From contig NC_134539.1 of NCBI RefSeq assembly GCF_050624435.1, positions 143,874,025-143,938,024 on the forward strand: a stretch of DNA of 64,000 nucleotides, given 5' to 3'. The translations under genes and the position numbers were made by a program. Under the pieces are notes generated by a model, which saw only the letters and a list, made by a program, of their open reading frames with translations, made no database searches and was not told the DNA's origin. The DNA comes from Tenrec ecaudatus (lineage: Eukaryota > Chordata > Mammalia > Afrosoricida > Tenrecidae). Below are positions 10,982-22,372 of this stretch, in pieces. The first letter of the stretch is position 1. Each line of letters starts with the position of its first letter.

Positions 10982-11084
10982 TGGCCAGCCTATGACACTG
11001 TTCTACTCTCTGCTTACAGGGCCACCGGGAGCCGAATGGACTTAAGGACAATAGGTCTACTTTGCTGTTTTTGTTGGGATCCCG

Positions 11085-11262
11085 ACGGTTCTCACACTGT
11101 GTGGAGCATCAGAATCTCTTGGAGAGCTTTTTTTTTTTTTTTAAAGAGATTGCCTGGGCCCCAAGCCCAGCGTTTGAGTCACTCTAGGGTGGGGCTCAAC
11201 ATTTCTAACATGTTCCCAGGTGATGCAGATGGTGCGAGTCTGAGAGCCACCCTTTGAGAAGA
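11085..11262 (-). mobile_element. MER5A-like hAT MITE
   Basis: CGGTTCTCACACTGTG at the left end and AACATGTTCCCAGGTGATGC with GAGAGCCACCCTTTGAGA at the right match MER5A in reverse, an old hAT-Charlie element shared by placental mammals. A poly-T run interrupts the middle. Confidence 0.78.
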
Positions 11263-11314
11263 GTTGTGTGATTCTAAATAGGCCATTAAAACAAAACCAA
11301 ACTCTCTACACGCT

Positions 11315-11420
11315 TTACGGAAGTAGAAAGCTTCATCTCTCACAGGGTGGCTGGTGACGCCAAACTGCTGAGCTTTCTGTGAGCAGCCCAGTGCCTAACC
11401 ACTACGCCACCAGAGCGCCA
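11315..11420 (-). mobile_element. AfroSINE 5'-half fragment
   Basis: Reverse-oriented SINE head: CATCTCTCACAGGGTGGCTG through TAACCACTACGCCACCAGAG. The tail half is missing. Confidence 0.75.
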
Positions 11421-12732
11421 AATGGGACTGCAGCGCGCCAAACTTTCATTAGTTCCCGTTTCCGCACTAGAGGCATTGCATCCTCTGTCATCAGGACATC
11501 ACTTTTAGGTAAGTTTTTTGAGGGAAATTATCAGCGAATACACCTTTTGCTTTTCTCCTAAAATGGAAATCCATTTCCAATGTACATTGTGCCCATAAAT
11601 TGTCCCACGCCCCTGATGAGCCTGGGAATTGCAGAAAATCTTTTCAAAGCCTTTCGATTCCACTAGGATTTCTAATTTCCTCTTGGTAGAATTGTGCACC
11701 TTTTAAGGTAGTATTATTATTCTAGAGGTATGTTTTAAGTATACTGACTCCATCTATTTCATACCAAAATCCGTATTTTTCCATAAAAGACACGTAATAG
11801 AACCTGCCGATGAACATGCTGTGACAACTATTTATCTAATACTATTTTTTGAGGAAAATTTTCAAATTTCTCATTAAGGGGTTTTATGAATCATTTTTAA
11901 AGTTTGACCCTTTATGATGGTATCCTAGGCCGGAGATGAAAATCTGCACAGGGCTGCACGAATATTTGAAATGTTTTCCTTCCGGCATGTTTCTGTACTC
12001 CAAGGCTATGTTAAATTTGATGTGACTTTGTGAGAAAATGCTTACCAGCTGTCCCTGGTCTTTCCCTTGTGCTCCAGCCATTCATATGTTTTTACATAAA
12101 CGAGTTGTCGACAGTAATAAAAAAATCTGTCTGAGGTAAAGCTAGTTTAAGAATGGTACTTCTGTGAGGTTATTTTTGTTGAATGAATTTCAAACTCAAC
12201 ACAGTTTATATGTCATGGAAGGAGCAAATTATCAGACACTCGACAGTTTATACCATTACTTAGAATGCAATGCCTTCATTTAAAAACAAGCAAACATGAA
12301 TTCAATTCAATTTAAAGTTTATGTCTGGCTCCCTCCAAACTAGCTTATAGCAGGTAAAACAGCCCAGTACACCCCTGTGTGCTTGCCAGTGTGAACTTGA
12401 CCTTCATTCCTGTATCTCCACAGATGTCCTCCTATGCTCTGCTGCCCTGGCTCCTCAAAGCTAGAGTCACGAAAAACTCTCAAGTACAGTCTTGCCCTCG
12501 ACAATATTAAGTCACATTCTAAACCACTTTCTATAACCCCTTTCCTGACCCCTTACCAACTGACCCGGTTCCCAACCTTGAAATCTGGACCTGCACCCCA
12601 CCTGTCTGAGCACCCCAGGCTGCTTTCCACACAGCTTTGCCTTCTTGCCCTCTGCTCTGGTGTGCAGACGTGTAACTGGAAACTACTGGGAACACACTTT
12701 CCTGTACTCCATCTCCAAAGATTTTGATTCAC

Positions 12733-12735
<3 letters not shown>
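11421..12735. other. Unassigned intergenic sequence
   Basis: No gene, RNA or repeat recognised with confidence. Small open frames here lack family resemblance. Confidence 0.4.

Positions 12736-12770
<35 letters not shown>
12736..12770. repeat. (GA)n microsatellite
   Basis: About 17 uninterrupted GA dinucleotides. Confidence 0.95.
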
Positions 12771-12773
<3 letters not shown>

Positions 12774-12840
12774 GTTAAGAAATGTGCATCTCTTATACAT
12801 CCTCAGATATAGTTGATCATATTAAAAAAAAACAAAAAAC

Positions 12841-12910
12841 ACTGCCATCAAGTTCATTCCTAACTGCCGACCTTGCACTTAGCAGCCCAATGTGTCACCG
12901 GGGCTCCTGA
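12841..12910 (-). mobile_element. AfroSINE fragment with internal deletion
   Basis: CTGCCATCAAGTTCATTCC tail joined directly to CCGACCTTGCACTTAGCAGC and a GGGGCTCCT head; the middle is deleted. Confidence 0.7.
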
Positions 12911-15300
12911 TGATAATTTAGTGCAATTAAAATCATCCATTTTGAGAACCAGTGCCTTACTCAAGGGATGAGCGCAGGTGTATACCAGGTGAGCTTGGCT
13001 GCAGCTGAATCAAAGAGAGATGCCTGACCAAGGAACTAATCAGATCACCTCTCTTCAGAACATAAGATGGAGACAGTGAGAGACTCGGCTTCGGAGCTGA
13101 GCTGAGAGGTCATGGATGGAGTTAAGGGATGGGGACAACATTTAAAAGCTAGAGTGCCTGTGTTCAAGTCGATAAATAAAAGAGGAAACCAGTCTGCAGA
13201 GACTCAAGACAGACAGACAGACAGAAAGATAAGAGGTTTTGTCAACCTGCAGAGGGGGTCAGAGGGAGGAACTGTCTGAGAGGTTTCCTGTCGGCAATCC
13301 TGGCCCTGTGTACTTCTCGCTTCTCACACTTAGGTTTCGAGAAATCGCACTGTGGAGTCACCACTGGCCTCCTGACTTAAGAGGCCCTCTGCTCCCGGCA
13401 TCCACTGTCTCCACGTAGAACCCGCTTGCCTTTCCTTTCTGTCCTTAGCTCTTACGTAAAGACCCTTGATTATCTGCCTGGCCTCTGCCTGTATTCTCCC
13501 CAACCCCCATCACCCAAGGGTCGCATTTCTACCATCTTCAGCAGCACTGTCTGAGTTTCAAACTAGTTCAGTCCAGTTCAATCCTTGGCTGCAAATGTGT
13601 ATTTCCACCCCAGATACACCAAATCAGAATCAGCATTTTAACCAGATCACCTGCGGATCTATAAGAACCACCTGGCCTTCTTGTTGAACATGTAGATTGG
13701 GGTTGAGTGGATCTGAGGCGGGTATGTAGATGTTGATGTCCTGTGGTTAGCTGTTCTGATCAGACGCAGGTGTCTGGTAGAACGTTAGACTCTAACCTCA
13801 AAAGTCCCTTCCGCACCCTATCATAGAATACAGGTAACCAGTCACACTGCACAGCTGCTGTTCATCCGTCGATGTGTTTGCAATACTGGGCTTTTTAAAA
13901 ACAAAAGAGAAACGTGTATATCCAGGCCATCTTTATGTACCCATTTCTTTTCCCATGCCTTAAGTATACCAAACCAGCCCGTTGTACTGTGCACTCTGAG
14001 CTAAAGGAGAATGTCATTTGAAGAGACTGCATATGTTTTCTGAAGGCCAATCTGGTGACATCAGCATGGAAGAATGACAATGAAATGTTTGAAGAGTTAT
14101 CTGTGCGTGTTTGGCTGTAAACTGATATTACTGAGCAACACATCTTTGGGGGATGAGGTAGCGGCCTCTGCCTGGGAGACGGGGAGCGGGTTCACCGCTG
14201 CCCTGCAATTGCTTTGAACAAAGGAGCAACGAGAGAGGGTTCCCCCCGAAAAAAGGAAAGAGTCATGTCCAACCATCCTTAAACCCCAACAAAATAAAGG
14301 TGCAATCCAGTTCTCTAAGGGCAGGGTGGGGGGAGATGTGAAGGATTTTTATGATGCTATCCTAGCGTGAGATGCAGGGAACACGGATCAGGATGAGAGC
14401 AACGAGGCTGGCCAGCCCATGGGCCCGTGTCACAGAGTTGCTGAAGACATTTGAACGTCTGTTTGTCCCAACAGCTTAATCTGGCACTCTTGACATTGCC
14501 AGGTCCCTGCCCACTTCTTCAGTCTCATTTCTTCCTTCTCCTCCTCCTCGGCTCCACCTACACCACAAAACTCAAGGTTCTCACCTTTCAGGTGAAGTTG
14601 TTCTTTGTCCCATGGGGTTCGGTTTCCTCTCTCACCTTCAAACGCCCAGTACACACCTGCTTCCCCGTCTGTCAGCACGATCAAAGCAGAAAAGAATTAA
14701 CTATGAGTCTTTTACATAATGTAATTGACAATTGTATGAATTACTAAATATGTTCATGTAAATGTGTGTTGATGTATTTGTAGAGTTACATTATTTTAAT
14801 TGACTATAGGTCATTGAATGGCACAGTGAATTACTATATACAGGCCTAGCTATATCATGGAATTCCCACAAAATCACTGGAGGAGGACTATGCAAATAGC
14901 ATGCTTGAGGCCAGCAAGGGAATTCAACAGTTTTGTTAGTGCAAATAAAATACCTGGCACCCTCGCAGGGATGAGACCATGTAAATAAGGTGCAGGGAGC
15001 ACTTCTAAGGGACTGGTCAGTCTTGCCATCCCAGTAGACTTCCACAAGGAGCAAACCCAGAGGTTCCCAAGAAGAACCAGCAACATGTCCTTATGCCTAG
15101 TATTCTAGAGAGAGATTTTGAGCCACCTTCATATTTAATCATAGAGGATCAATAAAATGAACCATAATACATTCAGCTAATGAAATATATACAGTGATTT
15201 CAAATGATACTGTGGGGAAAAGTAAAATGATCCTGTGGAAATATATTTTTTCCTGTAGAAATATTTTTATTAATATATTTATGTGACAGTGTGTTTCCAA
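12911..15300. other. Mostly unassigned intergenic sequence
   Basis: Contains a short GACA repeat at 13207-13226 and a MER5-like scrap near 13608-13665. Otherwise no gene or well-preserved repeat is recognised. Small open frames (for example 14430-14684 minus, 14451-14747 plus) show no domain features. Confidence 0.4.
13207..13226. repeat. (GACA)n short tandem repeat
   Basis: Five GACA units ending at ACAGAAAG. Confidence 0.9.
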
Positions 15301-15482
15301 CAAGAAGTTTTGGTGGCACAGTGGGTTACACATCGGGCTGCTAACCACAAGGTCAGCAGTTGGAACCCAGCAGCCACCACAGGGAGTAGGATGAGGTTTT
15401 CTGTTCCCATAAGGATTTACAGACTTTGAAACTCCAAAAGGCAGGTCTACCCTGTTCTACAGGGTCACTACATGTCACAGTC
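15301..15482 (+). mobile_element. AfroSINE copy
   Basis: Complete head (TTTTGGTGGCACAGTGGG), CTAACCACAAGGTCAGCAGTT B-box region and CTACAGGGTCACTACATG tail; the final target-matching tail is eroded. Confidence 0.88.
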
Positions 15483-15524
15483 TATGCAAGGCTGTGGGTT
15501 TGGGTATGCTTCCAGTACAGTCAC

Positions 15525-15687
15525 TACCATTGAATCACTGCTGACTCATAGCAACCCTGCAGGACAGAGCAGATAGATCTGCCCCTGTGGGCTGCTGAGA
15601 TGGTAACGCTTTCCAGGAGTAGAATCCCTGTCTTTCTCCTATGGAGTGTCTAGTGGTTTTGAACTGCTGACCTTGCAGTTAGCAGCA
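15525..15687 (-). mobile_element. AfroSINE, 3' part of a split copy
   Basis: Reverse-oriented SINE from CATTGAATCACTGCTGACTC to CTTGCAGTTAGCAGC. It is interrupted at about 15687 by a 1.1-kb insertion; the remaining head lies at 16778-16813. Confidence 0.85.
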
Positions 15688-16250
15688 TGTGATAGATAGG
15701 TTTATTGTGCCAAGTAGGGCAATAGGCACAAATGGGCAGAATTTAATCAGGTCACAGCTTGATTGGAGGGCGACCGAGATAAAGACGGCCAGGATCCCAT
15801 CTCTCTGTTCCTCCCTGGTGATCAGACCAGTGTGCTGCTGCTGAGCTAGTCAGCTGCACTACCTGTGGATCAAGCCACGTGGATCAGGTGTCGCTAGAGC
15901 TTGAGGCTCCTTTGAGACCTGCTTCGCCATGCTGCTGATGCGAATGTACATCGCTTGAGCTTGAGGCTCGCGGAGCCTGTCGCTATGCCTGGCTTGAGTT
16001 AGAGATCCCATCAGGGCCTGCTTCCCTAAGGCCCCAGGCTACTAACTCTTGCTGACCCACCTGCTGCCTGTCTTGCCTGAGGGAAGACTATGCAGTCTGC
16101 TTCCTTGACCTTGGTCTGGCAGCCCGAGTGAGTTGAAGGACTTCCAGTATATTAACTGTTCCACAAAAGGGAGTCGAACTGAAGCCCCTGTACTGCTGCA
16201 TGGACTAATTAGCTGTTTTGTTCCTTCTCGCTGTGTAAACCTATTCTTTT

Positions 16251-16701
16251 TTTTATTTTATTTTTACATAAAAAGGCTTTATTTGCAAGGCAGGGTTAGT
16301 CAAACAAGCCAAAGCCCATGTCGTCATCTGACTCCTCGGATTCCTCCTTCTTCTCGTCTTTCTTCTCCTCTGCTGCAGCTGGGGCTGAGCCGGCAGCAGG
16401 AGCCGCTGAGCCCGGGGCAGCGGAAACAGCCACGGCACCACCAGCAGGCACACTGGCAAGCTTGCCAATACCCTGGGCAATAACGTCTTCAATGTTCTTC
16501 CCGTTCAGCTCACTGATGACCTTGTTGAGCCGGTCGTCGTCAGCCTCGATGCCGACGCTGTCCAGGATTTTCTTGATGTCCTTGGCGCTGGGAGACGCAT
16601 TGCCCCCGAGGGCGGCCAGCAGGTAGGAGGCGACGTAACGCATTTCGGCGACGGTGGACAGGCCTCACGCGTGCGACCTCGGCGGCTTCAGGGAGGAAAA
16701 G
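16251..16701 (-). mobile_element. RPLP2: RPLP2 retrocopy (full processed insert)
   Basis: Intronless copy of the RPLP2 mRNA with a 5' UTR (about 58 bases above the ATG), a complete coding region, a 3' UTR and an A-rich tail at 16251-16266. It is flanked by a perfect 16-bp target duplication (GTAAACCTATTCTTTT at 16235-16250 and 16702-16717). This is the hallmark of L1-mediated retroposition; perfect duplication and intact frame indicate a recent event. Confidence 0.96.
16296..16643 (-). CDS. RPLP2: Intact RPLP2-like reading frame in retrocopy
   Basis: A 115-codon frame, the full length of mammalian 60S acidic ribosomal protein P2. It has the N-terminal dimerisation region ([15 protein letters not shown]), the central alanine/proline-rich hinge and the C-terminal [13 protein letters not shown] tail that in the parent recruits elongation factors to the ribosomal stalk. 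From memory of the human protein I see one substitution (alanine after GGN where serine is usual). It lacks introns and its own known promoter, so it is most likely a young processed pseudogene. Expression cannot be excluded from sequence. Confidence 0.85.
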   Translation of the reverse strand: MRYVASYLLAALGGNASPSAKDIKKILDSVGIEADDDRLNKVISELNGKNIEDVIAQGIGKLASVPAGGAVAVSAAPGSAAPAAGSAPAAAEEKKDEKKEESEESDDDMGFGLFD

Positions 16702-16777
16702 GTAAACCTATTCTTTTATAGATATATAATCATAAGTGTCCCGGTCTTTTTTCTCTAGAGAACCCTGCCTAACACAC

Positions 16778-16813
16778 GGCACAACATGTAACCACTACGC
16801 CACCAGGACTCCT
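16778..16813 (-). mobile_element. AfroSINE, head of the split copy
   Basis: CATGTAACCACTACGCCACCAGGACTCCT completes the SINE interrupted at 15687. Confidence 0.85.
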
Positions 16814-17339
16814 GTCATCCATCATAAAGTTGAGTGAAAAGGTAATAACAAACCTTCATTATTTAGGATTAATGTACAAACACAATTCTTGATGGAAAAA
16901 TAAAATACATAAGAAGACTGAAACATCCTAATGACAACACATCTAAATGTGACCAAAGATTATTTCTAGATAACGGGAGCATAGGGGTTTCTGTTTCGTC
17001 TTTGATTCCCTGTTCTTGCATAGCTGTATTTTCCACCTTTTCCTGCTAAGGAAATCTATTACACAGGCAGACAAAAAAGAATGGGAAGAAGGTGCACTCA
17101 ATGTGAAGATGATGATGACGATCCCATGAGATGATGGGATTTTTGTTTCTTTGATTCCCCCATCCCACCCCAATGTCCTACAAAGAGCCTAGATTAGATC
17201 ATTAAAATGTCTGACAACATTTTTAGATATGCCCAACGAAGTTCCCGCAAAATCTGCCCTTCCTTCATTCAATATTGGAACCATTCATGAAGTATTTATC
17301 TTCCAAATGACTCATATGGACTTTATTACACCAGCTATG
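16814..17339. other. Unassigned sequence
   Basis: No gene or recognisable repeat with confidence. The right part may include decayed 5' RTE sequence. Confidence 0.4.
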
Positions 17340-18660
17340 GGAACATTCTCCGAACTCAGATTTTTTAAGAACTAGGCTCCAGGAATTGAGATACCAACTG
17401 AAATATTTCAACAAGTTGATGAAGCAATGGAAGCATTCACTAATCTATGCCAAGAAATTTGGAAGACCGCTATCTAGCCAACTGACAAGGAAGCGATCCA
17501 TATTTGAACCCATTTCAAAGAAAGGGGAGCCAAGAGAATGCTCAATTTTTTGAACAATATCATCAATTACAAATACAGTTTTGCTGAAGACCATTCAACA
17601 ATGGTTGCAGGGAACTGTCAGATTCAGAAGAGGAACTAGAATAAAGGCTATCATTGCTGATGTCAGATGGATCTAGCCTGAAAGCAGAGATACCAGAACA
17701 TTGTTTACTTGTGTTTTATTGACTATGTCAGGGCATTTGATTTTGTGGATCATAACAAACTACAGCCTTGAGAAGAATGGAAATTCCAGGACTCATTGTG
17801 CTCATGAGGAAACTACATGGATCAAGAGGCAATTGTGTGAACCCACAAAGGAGCAACAATCAGAGAAGCTGGATGATACGAAGGAGAATGAGACATCAGG
17901 ATTGGGGGAAGGCTTGTTATCAAGCTGTGACAGGCAGATTATACAACTTTGCTTGCTGAAACTGAGGAGGATTTGAAGCGCTTGCTGATGAAGATCAAGG
18001 GCTTCAGCCTTTAATATGAAAATCCTCACAAATGGACCAATAGGTAACATCATTATACTAGAGAAAAGATTGACGTTGTCAAGGATTTCATCTTGCTTGG
18101 ATCCACAATCGATGCTCCTGGAACCAGCAGTCAAGAGATCAACAGATGCCTTGCATTGGGGCAATGTGCTGCATAAGGCCTCTCTAACAGTGTTGAAAAG
18201 CGAGAATGTTACTTTGAGGACTAAGGTGCACCTGACCAAAGCCATGGTATTTTCAATCACCTCAGAAGCATGTGAAAGCTGGACGTTGACTAAAGAAGAC
18301 TGAAGAAGAATCGATGCATTTTAATGATGGTGCTGGTGTCAACAGAACCAAGAACTTCTATCTTGGAAGAAGTACAGCCACGAAGTTCCCCAGAAGCAAC
18401 GTTGGTGAGACTTCATCCTACGCATTTTTGGACTGCTCTCAGAGAGTGCTGTCCCTGGAGGAGGACTTGGTAAAGTAGAGGGGGCGGCGGAAAAGAGGAA
18501 GATCTTCTACAAGACGATTGACACCGTGACTGCCAAGGATGGATTTAAACATGACCATTGTGAAGATGATGCAGGACCAGGTAGGGTTGCTATGGGGGTC
18601 CACAAAGGGCCGCTAAGAGCAGCAACTTACTCACTGGCACCTAACAGCCAACAACAACAA
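17340..18660 (+). mobile_element. RTE/BovB-type LINE, 5'-truncated and decayed
   Basis: Sense-strand remnant of the reverse transcriptase region and 3' end. Broken translations include the segment around 17725-17830 (FDFVDHNKL-like, the A-motif region of the RT) and a 96-codon frame at 18016-18303 whose KILTNGPIGNI, ISSCLDPQS and TKAMVFSITSEACESWT blocks are characteristic of RTE ORFs. It ends with CACCTAACAGCCAACAACAA, the usual RTE 3' end. Multiple stops and indels show it is inactive. Confidence 0.88.
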
Positions 18661-19365
18661 AATATTAAATGATTGATTCCATACTTGTTTGCTTATTCTG
18701 AAGTATTACTTTGCCATGGGTCAGATTTAGCCATTTATATTTCCCCAGAAAATCTTTCCATTTCATTACAAATCACAGGCTGATCAGAACAGTTCACTGA
18801 ACGCCATTCACTTTTGATGGTGATTCTCCCTATGTACGCTTATGTCCTCTTTCTCAATTCTAATTCTGGTTATGTGTGTGCGACTAGGAGCGGTGTGGGG
18901 TTTTTTGGTCTTAATTTTATTGTCAGAGCATTTTAGTTTTTCAAAAAGTCAGCCCTTCAATTTATCCATTCAAGCTTCTTTTCTGACTTACTTTTTTATT
19001 ATTGTCTCCTTCAGAGAACAACTCCCAAAGATGTAAGAATAATAAATTACAGAAGAAAAAATTATAGATTCAATTATATAAAACTATTTCCTTAAACTGC
19101 TACAAAGATAGATATCCAAGATAGATAACAAACAAACAAATAAATAAATAGAATGGTGAGCTCTATTCCCAAATGTGTTTGTATTCCCAAATGTAATTGT
19201 GAGGCTTTAAAATTTTTATTATATAAAAAACTTGAACAAATTGGTAAGGAGGAAAAAAACGCACTAAACCCAAGAAATGAACTTGCACAAATATTAAACT
19301 GTTTCATTAATTGAATCAACAAAGTAAATAACCTCATACTGACCAGAATGAACACATTGTCTTGT
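18661..19365. other. Unassigned AT-rich sequence
   Basis: No gene seen. Possible old L1 debris, but not assignable by eye. Confidence 0.4.
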
Positions 19366-19865
19366 TTTAATAAAAAATTTACTGAGGTATAATTCAAAAG
19401 GGTGGTGAAAAAATTCACCCTTTTGCTATTTATGAATTAGTGGTCTTTCATATATTCAGGATTGTGTAGCCATTACCATTAGTTGATTTCAAAAGTTTCA
19501 TCCAATAAAAGTGAAACTCTGTATCCATCAGCAGTCATTCTCTCCACTCTCCCCGCAAACCATAAGCAATTACTAATGTAGATACTTTGTATCTAAAGAG
19601 CTGCCTAGTCTGGGCATCTCATGTAAAAGAAATCATACAATATGTGGTCTTTTGTTGCCAGCTTCTGTTACTTAGCATCGTTTCGAAGGTTCATTTATGT
19701 CATATCATGTATCAGTACAGTACTTTGTCCCTTTTTTATGGTGGAATACTATTCGATTCTTTAGCTCTACCACATTCTATGTATCATTCATCAGTTGATG
19801 GACATTTGATGTTTCTACTTTTTGACTATTATGAATAATGCTATGAGTATTTAAGCTTTTGTATG
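19366..19865 (-). mobile_element. Old L1 (L1M-type) 3' region
   Basis: Reading plus to minus, it shows the antisense L1 3' UTR pattern: TTTACTGAGGTATAATTC, CCATTACCATTAGTTGATTT, CAGCTTCTGTTACTTAGCAT and GATGGACATTTGATG blocks, typical of L1MA/MB 3' ends in mammals. Confidence 0.8.
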
Positions 19866-19894
19866 TCTTTAGCCAGACTGGGAATAATACAAAT

Positions 19895-20042
19895 TGAATA
19901 CAAAAAGTCTTGCATACAAAATATCCATCTCCTTTTGAGAATGATGATGGCAACAAATATACAAATGTGTTTGACACAATGGATGGAGGTGTGGACTGTG
20001 ATAAGAATTGTACGAGCCCCCAATAAAATGATTTTTTTAAAT
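19895..20042 (+). mobile_element. 5'-truncated L1 tail
   Basis: GAATGATGATGGCAACAAAT, TTTGACACAATGGATGG, GACTGTGATAAGAATTG and CCCCAATAAAATG blocks of the tenrec-type L1 3' end, then T/A-rich tail. Confidence 0.83.
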
Positions 20043-20889
20043 ACATGATAAAAAATATATATCCTTATCTTTTGATTCCATATTCTCATTTCTCAAAATA
20101 ACATAAAATGTCGCGAAAGCACTAAGTACAAAAATGCTCACTGTAAAGTTATTTCAGATTTGTCCTGCTTCTCCAGCAGAAGGTACCAAAAAAGGACATG
20201 TTTCCTTATCATTGCAATTCTTTGGGGACTCCTTGCCATCTTTCATCTTAAGATGTTTTCCCAAAGAGAAACTCTATTTCCCCAAAGGCCCTGAGTGAGC
20301 CACCCTTGCTGGGGGTGCTTCCCTCACAGGGTCTCTGTTAAAAGAAGGCTGCTGCCCATGTGGGCACAGGCTGGCCACCCTGGCCATTTTCCCAGGAGAT
20401 GAGGGACGGAGGAATTCTAACCCCAGGTTCTCTCAATATCCTTGACAAGTCCCACTTTGTCTTTATTGTCTTTCAAATGACCTCCGCTATCATCAGCTCA
20501 GTCCAGGAGGAGGCTCTACTATCATTTCGCCTCACAGTGACATAGTTCTCACACTCTCCCCAATAACTTCTGAGCGAGTAGGCTGGCCTCACACTCCCAA
20601 AGCATGGGTACCTCTTGCAATACATCTACATAAACATAAGGAGCCATTCAAGGGGGTCTTCCTATCCCCCCTAATTCACAATTTAAACTTTGTTTCTTAA
20701 AAAAGTGTGTCTTCCTAAAGATCAGCCCTATGGCTGGCAACTTTTGTTTTTAATGAAAAAATGTAATGGTATTTTTCTTTCAAGGAATATCCCACAAATT
20801 TCACAGAAAAAAATTAAATAGAAAAGAGTGTATAGGGGATACAGGGGCAGGGAGTGGGTGTCAAGGAGAGAAGCGGGATTTCAGGAGTG
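20043..20889. other. Unassigned sequence
   Basis: No gene or repeat assigned. The open frame 20360-20545 has no recognisable features. Confidence 0.4.
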
Positions 20890-21080
20890 GGGAGGGAGCA
20901 CTAGAACTGACTGTGATCAACTCATTTTAAAGGTGATTTAACCATGGGGAGGTGGGATGTTCTAAAATTGATATGATGATGATTGTACAATTCTCTTTGA
21001 CATCATTGAGTGACTGAACTATTGAAGTGTATGCTAGGTAAACTATGTGCCAATAAAACTGTTTTAAAAAGGGGTGTGTA
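20890..21080 (+). mobile_element. L1 3' end, second subfamily
   Basis: GACTGTGATCAACTCATTTT, GATGTTCTAAAATTGATATG, ACTGAACTATTGAAGTGTA and GTGCCAATAAAACTG follow the classic L1 3' UTR pattern. The same end occurs at 60373-60508. Confidence 0.8.
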
Positions 21081-21147
21081 TATAATGAAAATGTATCCTT
21101 GTAACTCTGTCTCAGGCCCTTGCTTAGAGGTAATATTATCAAAGTTC

Positions 21148-21219
21148 AGAATTCCTAAAATAAAATGGCTACATAAAAATATAATTTTTTCATGGCAGAA
21201 ATCAAAACATAAATGACAA
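21148..21219 (+). repeat. Left arm of a 1.4-kb-spaced inverted repeat
   Basis: GTTCAGAATTCCTAAAATAA ... TTCATGGCAGAAATC ... GACAAACTG is matched in reverse complement at 22614-22711 with roughly 85-90% identity by eye and one 10-20 base indel. Likely two opposed copies of an old L1 segment. Confidence 0.7.
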
Positions 21220-21336
21220 ACTGCAAGGTTAGCAATTCGAAATCACCAGCAGCTCCTCCAGAGAAAGATGGTGCTTTCTACACCTGTAAACAGTCTCAGA
21301 AAGTCACAGGTGCAGTTCTCCCCTGTCCCATTAGAG
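21220..21336 (+). mobile_element. AfroSINE, left part of a copy split by SPIN
   Basis: CTGCAAGGTTAGCAATTCGA through CTCCCCTGTCCCATTAGAG is a SINE lacking its first ~45 bases. Its tail resumes at 21532 after SPIN copy 2. Confidence 0.82.
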
Positions 21337-21531
21337 CAGTGGTTCTCAACCTTCCTCATGCCACGACCCTTTAATATAGTTCCTCTTTTTGTGGTGACCC
21401 CCCCCAACCATAAAATTATTTTTGTTGCTACTCCATAACAGTCATTTTGCTGTTGTTATGAATCGGGTGACCCATGTGGAAGGGTTGTTCAACCCCCAAA
21501 GGAGTCGCGACCCCCAGGTTGAGAATCGTGG
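21337..21531 (+). mobile_element. SPIN-type hAT MITE copy 2
   Basis: CAGTGGTTCTCAACCTTCC left end and GGTTGAGAATCGTGG right end, with the CCATAAAATTATTTTTGTTG interior. Inserted into an AfroSINE; flanks CATTAGAG and CATTACCG share five of eight bases. Confidence 0.9.
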
Positions 21532-21580
21532 CATTACCGGGTGGTTAATGAGTCAGGATGGCCTTGATGACAGGGGAAAT
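21532..21580 (+). mobile_element. AfroSINE, tail of the split copy
   Basis: ATGAGTCAGGATGGCCTTGA corresponds to the tail motif of the SINE interrupted by SPIN copy 2. Confidence 0.7.
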
Positions 21581-21597
21581 TTTTTAAAAAGGGAAAA

Positions 21598-21740
21598 AGG
21601 ACAGCGTAGAACTGTCCCTGTAAGTTTCTGAGACTGTCCCTCTTTATGGGTGTAGAAAACCCCTTCTCTCTCCCACAGAGTGATGAGTAGTTTCGAACAG
21701 CTGACCTTGCAGTTAACAGCCAAGCCCTATTTCCAAACAA
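21598..21740 (-). mobile_element. AfroSINE copy lacking its tail
   Basis: AGAACTGTCCCTGTAAGTTT to CTTGCAGTTAACAGCCAAGC in reverse orientation. Confidence 0.8.
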
Positions 21741-22372
21741 GGTTCTGCTTGGAATCCCAGTACATGTTTATTCAACACAATTCAATCCATCGTCTGCATC
21801 AGAGCGCATTTCAATGCAGGGCACATTGTACTTCTGTATATTGTTTGGGTGTATCCTAGCTTATCCAGCAGATCGTTTAGTAGGTTGTTGCCAGTCCTTT
21901 GCTAATCAATAGCTAAATGCAACAAGTATCCATGTAGGGGCATCATTTCACATACGTGTATGTATATCTGTATGATGAATTAATCAGCAGATAAAGGGTA
22001 TGTGTAATGTACATGATGGTAGCTGTTACATAGAAAATTAGCAACTCCCTCAACTCAAAGTAGAAGAGCTGGAATTTAAACCCAGGCCGAAACGGTCAGA
22101 GTTCAAGTCTGAAAGACAAAGCATCATCATCTCAGGGTCGGTTGCACTTGAATTTGCCTTTCTGTGAAAGAGGGTGGATGTTTTTGTACATACTTAGGGC
22201 TGAGTTGTGTTTCCTTCTCTATGAATTCTCTCTGGGGGCTGCAGGGAGGATGAATCACTACTTGAAAAGGTATGTGAGCGGGATGGGTAAGACACTCCAA
22301 CAGACCTGAGAATTTCCATTAGGTTATGGGTGTATTTCCCTACCAATCTGCAGGAACACCTAGATTCTAGAG
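21741..22372. other. Unassigned sequence
   Basis: No gene or well-preserved repeat recognised. Confidence 0.4.

Larger units (their letters stand above)
15688..16777 (+). mobile_element. 0.5-kb-family repeat, long copy containing the RPLP2 retrocopy
   Basis: Ends resemble the copy at 28828-29338: GGTTTATTGTGCCAAG near the left edge and CTCTAGAGAACCCTGCCTAACACA at the right. It splits an AfroSINE; CAGCATGT (left) and CAACATGT (right) flanks match at 7 of 8 bases, which suggests an 8-bp duplication and DNA-transposon-like insertion. Without the retrocopy it is about 0.64 kb. The family is not identified. Confidence 0.65.
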
